Assembly (NCBI GenBank): GCA_902767775.1 | Contig: CACXIP010000014.1 | Location: 1-64,000 of the forward strand | Direction of reading: 5' to 3' | Length of the DNA: 64,000 bases | DNA from: an uncultured Prevotellaceae bacterium | Lineage (GTDB): Bacteria; Bacteroidota; Bacteroidia; Bacteroidales; Bacteroidaceae | Part shown: positions 16,598 through 24,159 of the stretch, piece after piece | How positions within the stretch are numbered: the first letter of the stretch is position 1 | Layout of the letters: the number at the start of each line of letters is the position of its first letter | The notes under the pieces: model-generated | Seen by the model: only the letters and a program-made list of their open reading frames with translations | Databases searched by the model: none | Told to the model about the DNA's origin: nothing | Position numbers and translations under genes: made by a program

Positions 16598-18787
16598 TCA
16601 AGAACGTGCATCTCCAGGTACTTTTCCATATTCATCCTTAAAGCATTTTGTGAAATAGCTTGGTGAGGTGAATCCCACCTGATAGGCTATTTCGCTGACC
16701 GAAGCCGAAGTCTCGGTAAGTAGTTGTGATGCCCTTGTCAGCCTTGCCTTCCTCAGCAGGTCGACAGGCGACTTCCCGGTGATGGCCTTCACTTTCCGAT
16801 AGAGTTGCACGCGGCTCAGATGCATTTCAGCACCGATATCCTCAACAGAGAGGTTGCTGTCGGCCATTCTCTCTTCCACCACTTCCTTGAAACGGCTGAT
16901 GAAAGGATCTTCCTTGGCTGCAGCTTTCTTCGTTTCCTGTTGCCCTTCCTTGCTCCAAAGGTCATGCAACAAGGTGCGGTTTTTCAGCAGATTGGAGATT
17001 CGTGCCAGCAGCACATCAGCATGGAAAGGTTTGGTGATGTATGCGTCTGCCCCACTTTGATAGCCCTCAATCTGGTGCTTGCTGAGCGCACGAGCTGTGA
17101 GCAACACCACAGGTACGTGGCTGGTAAGGAAGTCAGACTTCACCTCCTGGCAAAACTCCAGTCCGTTCATGACAGGCATCATCACATCACTGACAATGAG
17201 GTCGGGCACCTGTTCGTGAGCCATACGCAGCCCCTCCTTGCCGTCGGCAGCCTCGAGCAGTTGATAATGAGGTTGGAGGATTGCCCTCAGATAGGAGCGG
17301 ATATCGGCATTGTCGTCCACGATAAGCAGCGTCGGAGCTTCCACACCAGCAGCCTCGTGGGTGCTTGCCTCATCAGTCTGCTCACCCTCACCCTTCCTCA
17401 CAGTCAGTTCATCTACCTGCTGTGATGTGAGGTCCTGGGCAGGTGCCCCCACCTGAACGTCAAGTATTTTGTTGACCAGATGTGAAAGGTTGGCGACATT
17501 CCTTTGGACGATGCCGAACATCTCAGCAGCTTTGTTGTCGGCATGCCTAACGACATCTGTGGAAGCAAACTCGTTGAGCGGGCCTTCGATAAGTGTCAGA
17601 GGGGTGCGCAGTTCATGGGCCGCCTGTGTATAGAAATCGAGTTTCTCTCTCTCCATTTTTCCACGCTCTTCCTCCATATGCATTTTTTGTATATGGTATC
17701 TGTAGAGCAATGCAGCGAGGATAAGAAGCAGCACTACCAGTGCGATGAACAAAGCACTGATGACGCGCTGAGTGTCGAGTTCCTGTAGATAGTTGTCTGC
17801 TTGCTGATGCAACTTCTCGAGATTTTGCGACTGCCTGACGATTTCCTCATTCTGCATGTACAGCACACGTGCGTTCTCCCTGGTGACCAATGCCGACATC
17901 AGCCTCACCTCTTTATCATAGGTTTTTCCCTCCAGGATATCCACCGCCATCTGCAGCAACTGGTCGCCATGAGTAGGATAGATATAAGTGGCGTCAAGCA
18001 CGGAATCGCACACCAATCTGATACCTCCGTCATCACCTGGCAATCCGTCGATACCGCAGAAAAAAGTTTTGTCGGAGAGTTGCCCTTTCTCCTTCAGCGC
18101 TTTTCTCACTCCCACAGCCATCCTGTCGTTTTGCCCAAAGACGAAGTCGACCTGAGACAAGTCACCCTTGTAGTCTTTTATTGCCTGATAGGCACTTTGC
18201 TCAGTCCAGTCGCCCTGTAGGGTGGCGATTTTCTCCATATTGGGATGGTTTTTCAGTGCATCCTCAAACCCATTATGTCGCTCTATCGCAGGTGAGGAAC
18301 CTTTCAGTCCCATGATTTCGAGCACCTTGCCTTTCCCGTGCAACCTTGAGATGATATATTCGCCCATCACGCGCCCCATCTCATAGTTGTCGGCACCCAT
18401 ATAGGCTGTGTATTTCTGTGAGTTGGTCTTTCGCTCAAACACGATGACCGGAATGCCCTTGTCGTATGCACGGTCGATGGCTGGCGAAATGGTAGCCACC
18501 TGATTGGGGGCCACAATCAGCAAATCGATACCCGTTGCCACGAGACTGTCTATCTGCTGCACTTGGCGCTCATCACTGTCGTATGCCGCAGCAAACCTCA
18601 GTTCCACATTATTATGGAAAAAAGCACCTATCCTAAGTTCTGCGTTTTGCTTCTCCCTCCAAATATCGTCTGAGCACTGTGAAATGCCTATCTTATACCG
18701 CTTGGAATCAGTGGTACAAGAAGTAAAGAAAATGATGAATAAAGCGATTAGCCCTACTATTCTCCTCATGTTTCCCATTTTTTGCAA
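16598..18787 (-). CDS. Fructan hybrid two-component regulator lacking the ATPase domain
   Basis: A 729-residue hybrid sensor-regulator for the fructan locus. The domains are: signal/anchor with FFTSC (about 10-24); a periplasmic sugar-binding-protein-like sensor (about 30-310, with APNQVATISPAIDRAYDKGI and GQNDRMAVGVRKAL), like the fructose-sensing BT1754 type; one membrane segment (343-362); HisKA with phospho-acceptor His391 in HELRTPLTLIEGP; a receiver (about 485-605; DD at 491-492, phospho-Asp534 in DLIVSDVMMP, Lys586 in YITKPF); and an AraC-type HTH (about 630-729). The usual HATPase_c domain between residues 443 and 485 is absent: no N, G1 or G2 box is present, only a 40-residue polar linker. 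The frame is uninterrupted. About 150-160 residues appear to be missing compared with relatives. Confidence 0.88.
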   Translation of the reverse strand: MQKMGNMRRIVGLIALFIIFFTSCTTDSKRYKIGISQCSDDIWREKQNAELRIGAFFHNNVELRFAAAYDSDERQVQQIDSLVATGIDLLIVAPNQVATISPAIDRAYDKGIPVIVFERKTNSQKYTAYMGADNYEMGRVMGEYIISRLHGKGKVLEIMGLKGSSPAIERHNGFEDALKNHPNMEKIATLQGDWTEQSAYQAIKDYKGDLSQVDFVFGQNDRMAVGVRKALKEKGQLSDKTFFCGIDGLPGDDGGIRLVCDSVLDATYIYPTHGDQLLQMAVDILEGKTYDKEVRLMSALVTRENARVLYMQNEEIVRQSQNLEKLHQQADNYLQELDTQRVISALFIALVVLLLILAALLYRYHIQKMHMEEERGKMEREKLDFYTQAAHELRTPLTLIEGPLNEFASTDVVRHADNKAAEMFGIVQRNVANLSHLVNKILDVQVGAPAQDLTSQQVDELTVRKGEGEQTDEASTHEAAGVEAPTLLIVDDNADIRSYLRAILQPHYQLLEAADGKEGLRMAHEQVPDLIVSDVMMPVMNGLEFCQEVKSDFLTSHVPVVLLTARALSKHQIEGYQSGADAYITKPFHADVLLARISNLLKNRTLLHDLWSKEGQQETKKAAAKEDPFISRFKEVVEERMADSNLSVEDIGAEMHLSRVQLYRKVKAITGKSPVDLLRKARLTRASQLLTETSASVSEIAYQVGFTSPSYFTKCFKDEYGKVPGDARS

Positions 18788-18880
18788 TAGTTGATATCAT
18801 GACAAAAGTAGCGACTCCTCATATTGTACATAAAGCCCATCTTATCTTTCGGGCGATATGAACGTGTCACTACATGACAC
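18788..18880 (-). promoter_or_regulatory. Promoter of the hybrid regulator
   Basis: On the minus strand a perfect -7 TACTTTTG lies at 18810-18803, with CTTTA about 20 bases upstream, giving a leader of only about 10-15 bases. Further upstream is a perfect 6-bp inverted repeat GTGTCA/TGACAC at 18864-18880 that could be an operator. Confidence 0.5.
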
Positions 18881-19086
18881 ACTGCCTTCCCTTCAAAGGA
18901 GTTCACTTTTGTTCTTTAAAATGCAAATTTAAATAAAAAAAAAAGAAAAAAAGAAACCTATATGGAAAAAAGAATTTTGATTTTTTTCCATTATCCTTTC
19001 ATCGCCGCCAAATGACAAACCCCGAACGAGACTCAATACGCCGGCAAAAGGGGGTGGCAAAAAGGAAAAACCTTGTGCGCCAGCAA

Positions 19087-19191
19087 CTCCCCTCCCATGA
19101 AGGGGAGGGGCAGGGGTGGGGTATGTAACTTCTTGTTTTTCAGAAAAATAATCCCCCACCCCAACCCCTCCCCACGCGTGGGGAGGGGAGC
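19087..19191. repeat. Inverted pair of C/G-tract intergenic repeats
   Basis: Two related units lie head to head. The first has CCCCTCCC-ATGAA-GGGGAGGGG then CAGGGGTGGGG (19089-19121). The second is the reverse version, CCCCCACCCC then a near-perfect palindrome around ACGCGT (19153-19191). Such units are dispersed in Bacteroidota genomes. They lie between the GH28 gene and the regulator, and no other copy was seen in this window. The remaining bases from 18881 to 19253 hold no gene. Confidence 0.7.
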
Positions 19192-19253
19192 TCCATTCGG
19201 CTCACGGCATTCTTTTCTCAAGCCGTTCATTATATTTGACACCCACCCTTTTG

Positions 19254-20657
19254 CTACTCAATAAACAATTCGTTTTTAACATCCTCGAGGATGATGTCGG
19301 GGCGCTCATCTGGGCGCATCAGCTCAAACTTCACGTTATGGACACGCAGTCCGTCGACATGACGGGCGAAAAGGCCGTAGGCAGGAGTGGGTCCCGCCCA
19401 ACGGGGTTCGGGGTAGTTGGTACCTTGTTCGCGGTAGGGTGCCGTCACCTTCTTTCCCCCACCCCTATACTGGATGCGTATGTTGGACAGCGATACGTTG
19501 CGAATAGGCGTCCCCTCCATGCCCGTCACGATGATACCCGCCAGCGAGTCGCAGTCGTCGGCAACCACATTATTTATATATATATCGCGTGCAGAAGAAA
19601 CCTCTGTGCGCTCCTTGGGTCCACGGTTGCGGCAACCCGTTGTAATATAAATCGGATAATGATGGACATGGCTCATCGAGATATTGGTCACCACGATATT
19701 CTCCATACGACCCTGATCCACCTCCTCAAAAGCGAGTCCGCTGCTCCACATGCAGGAGCAATTGGAAATGGTGATATTGCGGTAGCCTCCGTTGGACTCC
19801 GTTCCGAGTTTGATGCGCCCGCACACCCAGTTCACTTTCTCCGGAACATATGTACCATCGAGGAAAGTGCCCAATTTGTAGCCCGTGACGATGCAGTTGG
19901 TGACCAAGATATGCTCGCACAGCACTGGCTTTTTTAGGGCATATGAACTTTTCAGCACGATAGCATCGTCATTGGGTGTGTTGACCTTGGTATTGCTCAC
20001 AGTGAAATATTTGCAGCAGTCGATGTCAATACCGTCGCGGTTGGTGTCGATGGTGACATTGTCGATGGTGCCAATCTCACACCCTGTGGTGATGATGGCG
20101 AAATGCCCTCCACGGAAGATGGTGATGTCGCGTATGGTCACATTGCGGCACAATTTGAGTGCGATGGCCTTGTCGCCCGTCCCTATGCTTCCGCCCTGCA
20201 CATTGCCCGCTTTCTCGGTGTCCTGCTTGGTGAGTCCCTCACCATCTATCATGCCACGGCCCGTGATGCTGATATTCTCCTGCCCTTCCGCCCATATCAG
20301 GGAATTATGGAAATAGGTGTGTCCGCCGTCCTGATACTCAGGGGCACCGAACACCTCGCTCTCATCATAAGCTCTCAGACTGGCTGGTGCGGCAAGAATT
20401 CTGGCACCCGACATCAGATGAAGGTCGACATTGCTCTTCAGGCGGATACTGCCACAAAGGTAAATTCCCGCAGAAAGCACCACCTGTCCGCCACCGTCGG
20501 AAGCAGCAATTTCTATAGCCTTGTTGATAGCGGCATGGTCGAGTGTCATTCCGTCACCCTTGGCACCAAAGTCACGTACGTCGTACACCCCTGATGAAGC
20601 ACGCATACCCATCACGGAGAGGACAACGGAAAAGAAAAGCAATAATCGTTTGTTCAT
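19254..20657 (-). CDS. Glycoside hydrolase family 28 (polygalacturonase-like)
   Basis: A 467-residue secreted right-handed beta-helix enzyme. It has a signal peptide (about 1-20, ending MRASS), then the pectinase-fold opening YDVRDFGAKGDGMTLDHAAI common to GH28. Active-site elements are NRDGIDIDCCKY (paired acidic residues) and NTPNDDAIVLKSSYA, the DD pair of the family; GCEIGTIDN and GYRNITISNC are helix coils. The reaction would be hydrolysis of galacturonic-acid linkages in pectin. It follows an unknown secreted protein by 18 bases on the same strand. The GH105 enzyme and PL22-like remnant at 61729-63536 also concern pectin breakdown, but are far away. Confidence 0.88.
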   Translation of the reverse strand: MNKRLLLFFSVVLSVMGMRASSGVYDVRDFGAKGDGMTLDHAAINKAIEIAASDGGGQVVLSAGIYLCGSIRLKSNVDLHLMSGARILAAPASLRAYDESEVFGAPEYQDGGHTYFHNSLIWAEGQENISITGRGMIDGEGLTKQDTEKAGNVQGGSIGTGDKAIALKLCRNVTIRDITIFRGGHFAIITTGCEIGTIDNVTIDTNRDGIDIDCCKYFTVSNTKVNTPNDDAIVLKSSYALKKPVLCEHILVTNCIVTGYKLGTFLDGTYVPEKVNWVCGRIKLGTESNGGYRNITISNCSCMWSSGLAFEEVDQGRMENIVVTNISMSHVHHYPIYITTGCRNRGPKERTEVSSARDIYINNVVADDCDSLAGIIVTGMEGTPIRNVSLSNIRIQYRGGGKKVTAPYREQGTNYPEPRWAGPTPAYGLFARHVDGLRVHNVKFELMRPDERPDIILEDVKNELFIE

Positions 20658-20675
20658 TGTATCAAGTCAAGTCAT

Positions 20676-21713
20676 TTATTTCACCACTATCTTCTTGCCA
20701 TTTCTAATGTACAGTCCTGGTTTGGAAGGTTGGTTGGGAAGACGCCAGCCATTGATATCATACCACAAGTCGCGGCCCAAATCGGAAGCATGCGAGGTGA
20801 TGCCGGCAGGGTCTTCTATCTTGGCCCATGTATAAGAAGTTTTTTCGAAAGCAACGTCTGTGGAAGTAGGTCTTAGCAGAGCACTCAGCAGCAGCCCGTT
20901 CTCATCGTATTCGTTGACATATTTTCTTGTCACCATATACGGCTCGCTGTCCGGATTTGATAGGCTTTTTATAAGCAAACTGACTTGAACAACATTGTAG
21001 TGTTCATCGTATTCAAAAAACCTCTCATCTATAGTGTTATAATATTCATCATATTCAAATGAATGATAAAGAATGTTGACGGACTCCTTCTCTATGCCCC
21101 CCCATTCATTAAAATCCCGCTTAAATTCTCTTGTTTCCGACCGAAATTCATCTGCAGCCTCGTATGTAGCCTTCTCTGGTAAATTGCCATGATACTTTTC
21201 TATCACTGTTTTACCCGTGGCAGCAGAAATATCCTCACTGCCTTCCTCATATTTACCACTACAGCGGTAAATGGTGGATGGTAATCCTGATGTCTCATCG
21301 AAATCGGTATACCAAAAATAATAATCATACCAGTCCTTGTCAAAAGGATCATAACTATGATAGGCCTCACACTTCAAATATCCCTCATCGGTGTAATAGG
21401 AGCGTTTTTCCGAACTGACATAGAATTCATCCAATATTACCGATACATAATAATCACCGTAGTCGACATATTCAACATTGTCATAGTCCAGGCGCATGTA
21501 TTCTCTGCCTTTCTCATCATAGAGGAAATAGGATTTTCCATCAATGACATGCTTGCCATTATTTATACGAGGATGCCAATATTCGCTTAGTGTGGCCTCG
21601 AGCTGATAGCCTTCAGGTATTCTCACTGCAGGAACATCATCGCCCAGGCCCAGTTGTGCACTGGCCTGCATGGTCAGCATGGCTCCAAAGATAAAAAAGT
21701 AAAGTCTTTTCAT
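20676..21713 (-). CDS. Secreted protein of unknown function, Tyr/Asp-rich, with sorting-type tail
   Basis: A 345-residue exported protein. The ATG at 21713 is chosen because it begins a clean signal peptide MKRLYFFIFGAMLTMQASAQ. The mature part is rich in Tyr, Asp and Glu, with loosely repeated pieces such as YDNVEYVDYGDYY, FEYDEYYNTIDERF and FEYDEHYNVVQV, suggesting a beta-rich repeat protein. It ends WYDINGWRLPNQPSKPGLYI followed by RNGKKIVVK, the C-terminal tail shared by many Prevotella secreted proteins and by the GH26 enzyme at 59015. It has its own promoter and is followed by GH28 after 18 bases. No enzymatic motif is recognised. Confidence 0.75.
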   Translation of the reverse strand: MKRLYFFIFGAMLTMQASAQLGLGDDVPAVRIPEGYQLEATLSEYWHPRINNGKHVIDGKSYFLYDEKGREYMRLDYDNVEYVDYGDYYVSVILDEFYVSSEKRSYYTDEGYLKCEAYHSYDPFDKDWYDYYFWYTDFDETSGLPSTIYRCSGKYEEGSEDISAATGKTVIEKYHGNLPEKATYEAADEFRSETREFKRDFNEWGGIEKESVNILYHSFEYDEYYNTIDERFFEYDEHYNVVQVSLLIKSLSNPDSEPYMVTRKYVNEYDENGLLLSALLRPTSTDVAFEKTSYTWAKIEDPAGITSHASDLGRDLWYDINGWRLPNQPSKPGLYIRNGKKIVVK

Positions 21714-21797
21714 AACTAAGTAGTTTAGGTTGATATCAAGCGCAACGAAAAGGGGATTGCATAGAGATAAGGGAAATCCCCTCATATGGCAAAATTA
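21714..21797 (-). promoter_or_regulatory. Promoter and 5'-terminal hairpin of the unknown secreted-protein gene
   Basis: On the minus strand a perfect -7 TAATTTTG lies at 21797-21790. The predicted transcript begins almost exactly at a perfect 8-bp stem, AGGGGATT with AATCCCCT (21782-21775 with 21758-21751), followed by TTTTCG. It may protect the 5' end or act as an early attenuator. Confidence 0.5.
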
Positions 21798-21830
21798 CCT
21801 CTTTAAAAATGCACGATAAAGGGATTTTCC

Positions 21831-22763
21831 CTATAATGCGGTGGGATTTTCCCTACGACGGGGGAAAATCTTGTCAAGCAGCCTCCTGGGAGCCGACCAA
21901 CGATATGCTTTTCTCACTTCCGGAAGCACTTCTGTATAGCTCCGCTCCGTATCGAAGACCACCTGACCATGCATCGACGGAGCCATGACGGGGGTCATGT
22001 AGTTGTCGCCAAACTCAATCCGCAGGAATTGGTCATATTCCTTTGGAGCTGGCACCATCAAATGCTCAAAGGGCAGCATCACCGTCTCATCAAAAATGCT
22101 CTTGTCCCACAGCATATCCTCCCCCATGGACAACAACTCGCCCACCTTGGTGTGGGGATAAGCGGCCAATGCCCGCATCTCATCCTCACCCTTCCTGAAG
22201 ATATTTGCCCAACCGTATTTCCGCACCGCCCTCCTTGCCTTGAGTTTTCGGAATATCAGTGTCAGCCTGCCCGATGAGATGCAATGCACGTTTTTGGCTT
22301 TGAGAAATTTCAGTGTTTTTCTGAAGCGTTTGCAATGTTCATGCACCATCTCCTTGTCGTCGGGAGCCGCCTCAAGCGGGAAGATGTCGATGAATATACC
22401 CTGACAGAAGGGCTGGAAACAGTCACTGGGCCTTATCGCCGCCGTATCGGTGCGTCGGAACTGTGCATGGCTGCGGTAATAGTCGGTGTCGCTGTATGCC
22501 GTCTGAAGGAAATAGGGTGCCTCGAGCCCCTCGTTGCCTATCTGGCACATACGGTCATAGTCCTCTCGGGGCATGGTAAGGTCCACATCGTCATCCCAGG
22601 GAATAAAACCCTTGTGGCGGACCGCTCCCAACAGCGTGCCACCTTCTACCCAACACCGCAGGTGATGCTTCTCGCAGTAGGCAAGAAACACTTGGAGCAA
22701 ATCCAGCTCCACTGCCCATATTTTCTTAGTCTCTTCCGGAACGATATATTGCTCAGGTGTCAT
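21831..22763 (-). CDS. LicD-family nucleotidyl/phosphodiester transferase
   Basis: A 310-residue protein with the LicD domain near its N-terminus. Key motifs are WVEGGTLLGAVRHKGFIPWD, followed by DDVDLTMPREDYDRM, with the conserved GGTLLGA and WDDDVD carboxylates that coordinate metal. LicD proteins attach phosphorylcholine or similar phospho-groups to surface glycans or teichoic acid. No signal peptide, so it is cytosolic. The C-terminus is basic (RRLLDKIFPRRRENP). It follows the serine hydrolase by 9 bases and precedes the unknown secreted protein. What it modifies cannot be told from this context, since no capsule cluster is present here. Confidence 0.85.
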   Translation of the reverse strand: MTPEQYIVPEETKKIWAVELDLLQVFLAYCEKHHLRCWVEGGTLLGAVRHKGFIPWDDDVDLTMPREDYDRMCQIGNEGLEAPYFLQTAYSDTDYYRSHAQFRRTDTAAIRPSDCFQPFCQGIFIDIFPLEAAPDDKEMVHEHCKRFRKTLKFLKAKNVHCISSGRLTLIFRKLKARRAVRKYGWANIFRKGEDEMRALAAYPHTKVGELLSMGEDMLWDKSIFDETVMLPFEHLMVPAPKEYDQFLRIEFGDNYMTPVMAPSMHGQVVFDTERSYTEVLPEVRKAYRWSAPRRLLDKIFPRRRENPTAL

Positions 22764-22772
22764 AATGTATTA

Positions 22773-23840
22773 TTAAAGGATGGGAAGCAGATATTCCCAA
22801 ATGAGGTCCATGTAGGGCTGATAGAGCGAAGACGATGTGGTCAGTACCAGGACGGCATCACGGTCGGGGAACACCATGATGTATTGTCCGGCGAAACCAT
22901 CGGCGCGGAATGCGTTGTGGCGACATATCCACATCTGATATCCGTAACCCTGCACCCACTCATTGTTGTCCTTGTTGAGTCCGGCCTTCTCCAAATCCTC
23001 AAAACGAGTTCCGGAAGGTGCCGACGGCACTTGGTAACTTGACATCTCCTTCAACCATTCGGCAGGCACAATCTGCTTTCCGTTCCATTCGCCCTTCTGC
23101 AGGAAGAGCTGCCCCATCTTTGCCATGTCCTCGGTCTTCAGCGACAGTCCCCATCCACCGCAGTTGATGCCCTGCGGACTCTCATCCCACTCGGGACGTT
23201 GGATATGCAACGGCTGGAAAAGGCGAGTGTCGAGGTAGTCGATGAGTTTCTCACCTGTCACCTTCTGCACAATGGCAGAGAGCATATAGGTGCCCACGGA
23301 GTTATAGAGGTAGTACTCTCCTGGTTTGTGCAGCACAGGCCATGCCAGGAAACCCTCCACCCAGTCGACGGAGTCTCTCTTCGAACTGTTAGGCTCCACA
23401 TCATGTCCGCAAGTCATGGTAAGCAGGTCGCGAACGGTCATTGCCTTCAGGTTGTCGCTCTGCTCAGCAGGCAGTTTGTCGGGGAAGAACTTCACCACAG
23501 AGTCATTGAGATTGAGTTTGCCCTCGTTGATGGCCAGTCCAACTGCTGTGGCAGTGAAAGTCTTGCTCACAGAAAACATCTGGTGGGGTGTCTCTGCGGT
23601 CTGTCCATTGAACCACTTCTCATAGACCACATCACCATGCTTGAGAATCATGATGCTGTGAAGCGTGATGGAATCTGGCGGTACGGGACGTGTCTTGGTG
23701 GCTTCGACAAAAGAGTCAACAGCTGCAATCACTTCATCAGAGGCATTTGTTCTTGGAAGGTTGATTACCTCTTGTTTTGTTTGTCTGCATCCTGACAACA
23801 TTATGATTGCCAGTGCAAAAAATAACAATGTTTTTTTCAT
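22773..23840 (-). CDS. Serine hydrolase lipoprotein, beta-lactamase/class C family
   Basis: A 355-residue lipoprotein. The ATG at 23840 is used because it opens MKKTLLFFALAIIMLSGC with a clear lipobox. The catalytic S-x-x-K is in HQMFSVSKTFTATAVG, the Tyr motif is in YYLYNSVGTYMLSAIV (Y-x-N), and RADGFAGQYIMVFP is the third conserved loop. It is an S12/class C-type hydrolase with unknown substrate, distinct from but homologous to the one at 2299-3651. LicD follows after 9 bases. A promoter lies just upstream. Confidence 0.88.
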   Translation of the reverse strand: MKKTLLFFALAIIMLSGCRQTKQEVINLPRTNASDEVIAAVDSFVEATKTRPVPPDSITLHSIMILKHGDVVYEKWFNGQTAETPHQMFSVSKTFTATAVGLAINEGKLNLNDSVVKFFPDKLPAEQSDNLKAMTVRDLLTMTCGHDVEPNSSKRDSVDWVEGFLAWPVLHKPGEYYLYNSVGTYMLSAIVQKVTGEKLIDYLDTRLFQPLHIQRPEWDESPQGINCGGWGLSLKTEDMAKMGQLFLQKGEWNGKQIVPAEWLKEMSSYQVPSAPSGTRFEDLEKAGLNKDNNEWVQGYGYQMWICRHNAFRADGFAGQYIMVFPDRDAVLVLTTSSSLYQPYMDLIWEYLLPIL

Positions 23841-23882
23841 AAATGAGGCATTAATGATAAAGGAATGAAGGTATTTCGGATG

Positions 23883-23916
23883 CAAATATAGATAAAAAAG
23901 CGTAAAACAGCACAAC
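23883..23916 (-). promoter_or_regulatory. Promoter of the serine hydrolase/LicD unit
   Basis: On the minus strand a perfect -7 TATATTTG lies at 23890-23883, with GTTG about 22 bases upstream. The predicted leader is about 36 bases. Confidence 0.5.
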
Positions 23917-23990
23917 AAAACAAAAAAAACACAACTTTGACTACGTCGAAGGTAGGATGCGCCTCAACAATAAAAAAGAATGAGATTCTT

Positions 23991-24021
23991 TTTGTATTGT
24001 CTTCGGCTTTCACTACCTTTG
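23991..24021 (+). promoter_or_regulatory. Promoter of the thiamine uptake operon
   Basis: TTTG at 23991-23994 and TACCTTTG at 24014-24021 are separated by 19 bases, the canonical Bacteroidota housekeeping promoter arrangement. Transcription should start near 24027, just before the TPP riboswitch. Confidence 0.75.
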
Positions 24022-24034
24022 CACCCGACTTACA

Positions 24035-24134
24035 AGGAGTAAGTTAAGGGGTGCCCGAAAATTTCGGGCTGAGATCAGACCCTCTGACCTGATCCGGGTA
24101 ATGCCGGCGTAGGAATCCTTTCTCTATCCCCTTA
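24035..24134 (+). ncRNA. TPP (thiamine pyrophosphate) riboswitch
   Basis: Contains the THI-box core: GGGGTGCCCG, then GGGCTGAGATCAGACCCTCT, then GACCTGATCCGGGTAATGCC and GGCGTAGGAA. These are the conserved pyrimidine- and pyrophosphate-sensing arms. The flanking TAAGGGG (24045-24051) and CCCCTTA (24128-24134) are complementary and may close the basal helix or act in the expression platform. The ribosome-binding region before the ATG at 24160 lies just beyond. It controls the TonB receptor and PnuT genes. Confidence 0.95.
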
Positions 24135-24159
24135 TTGTATATATCATAATAAGGTATTC

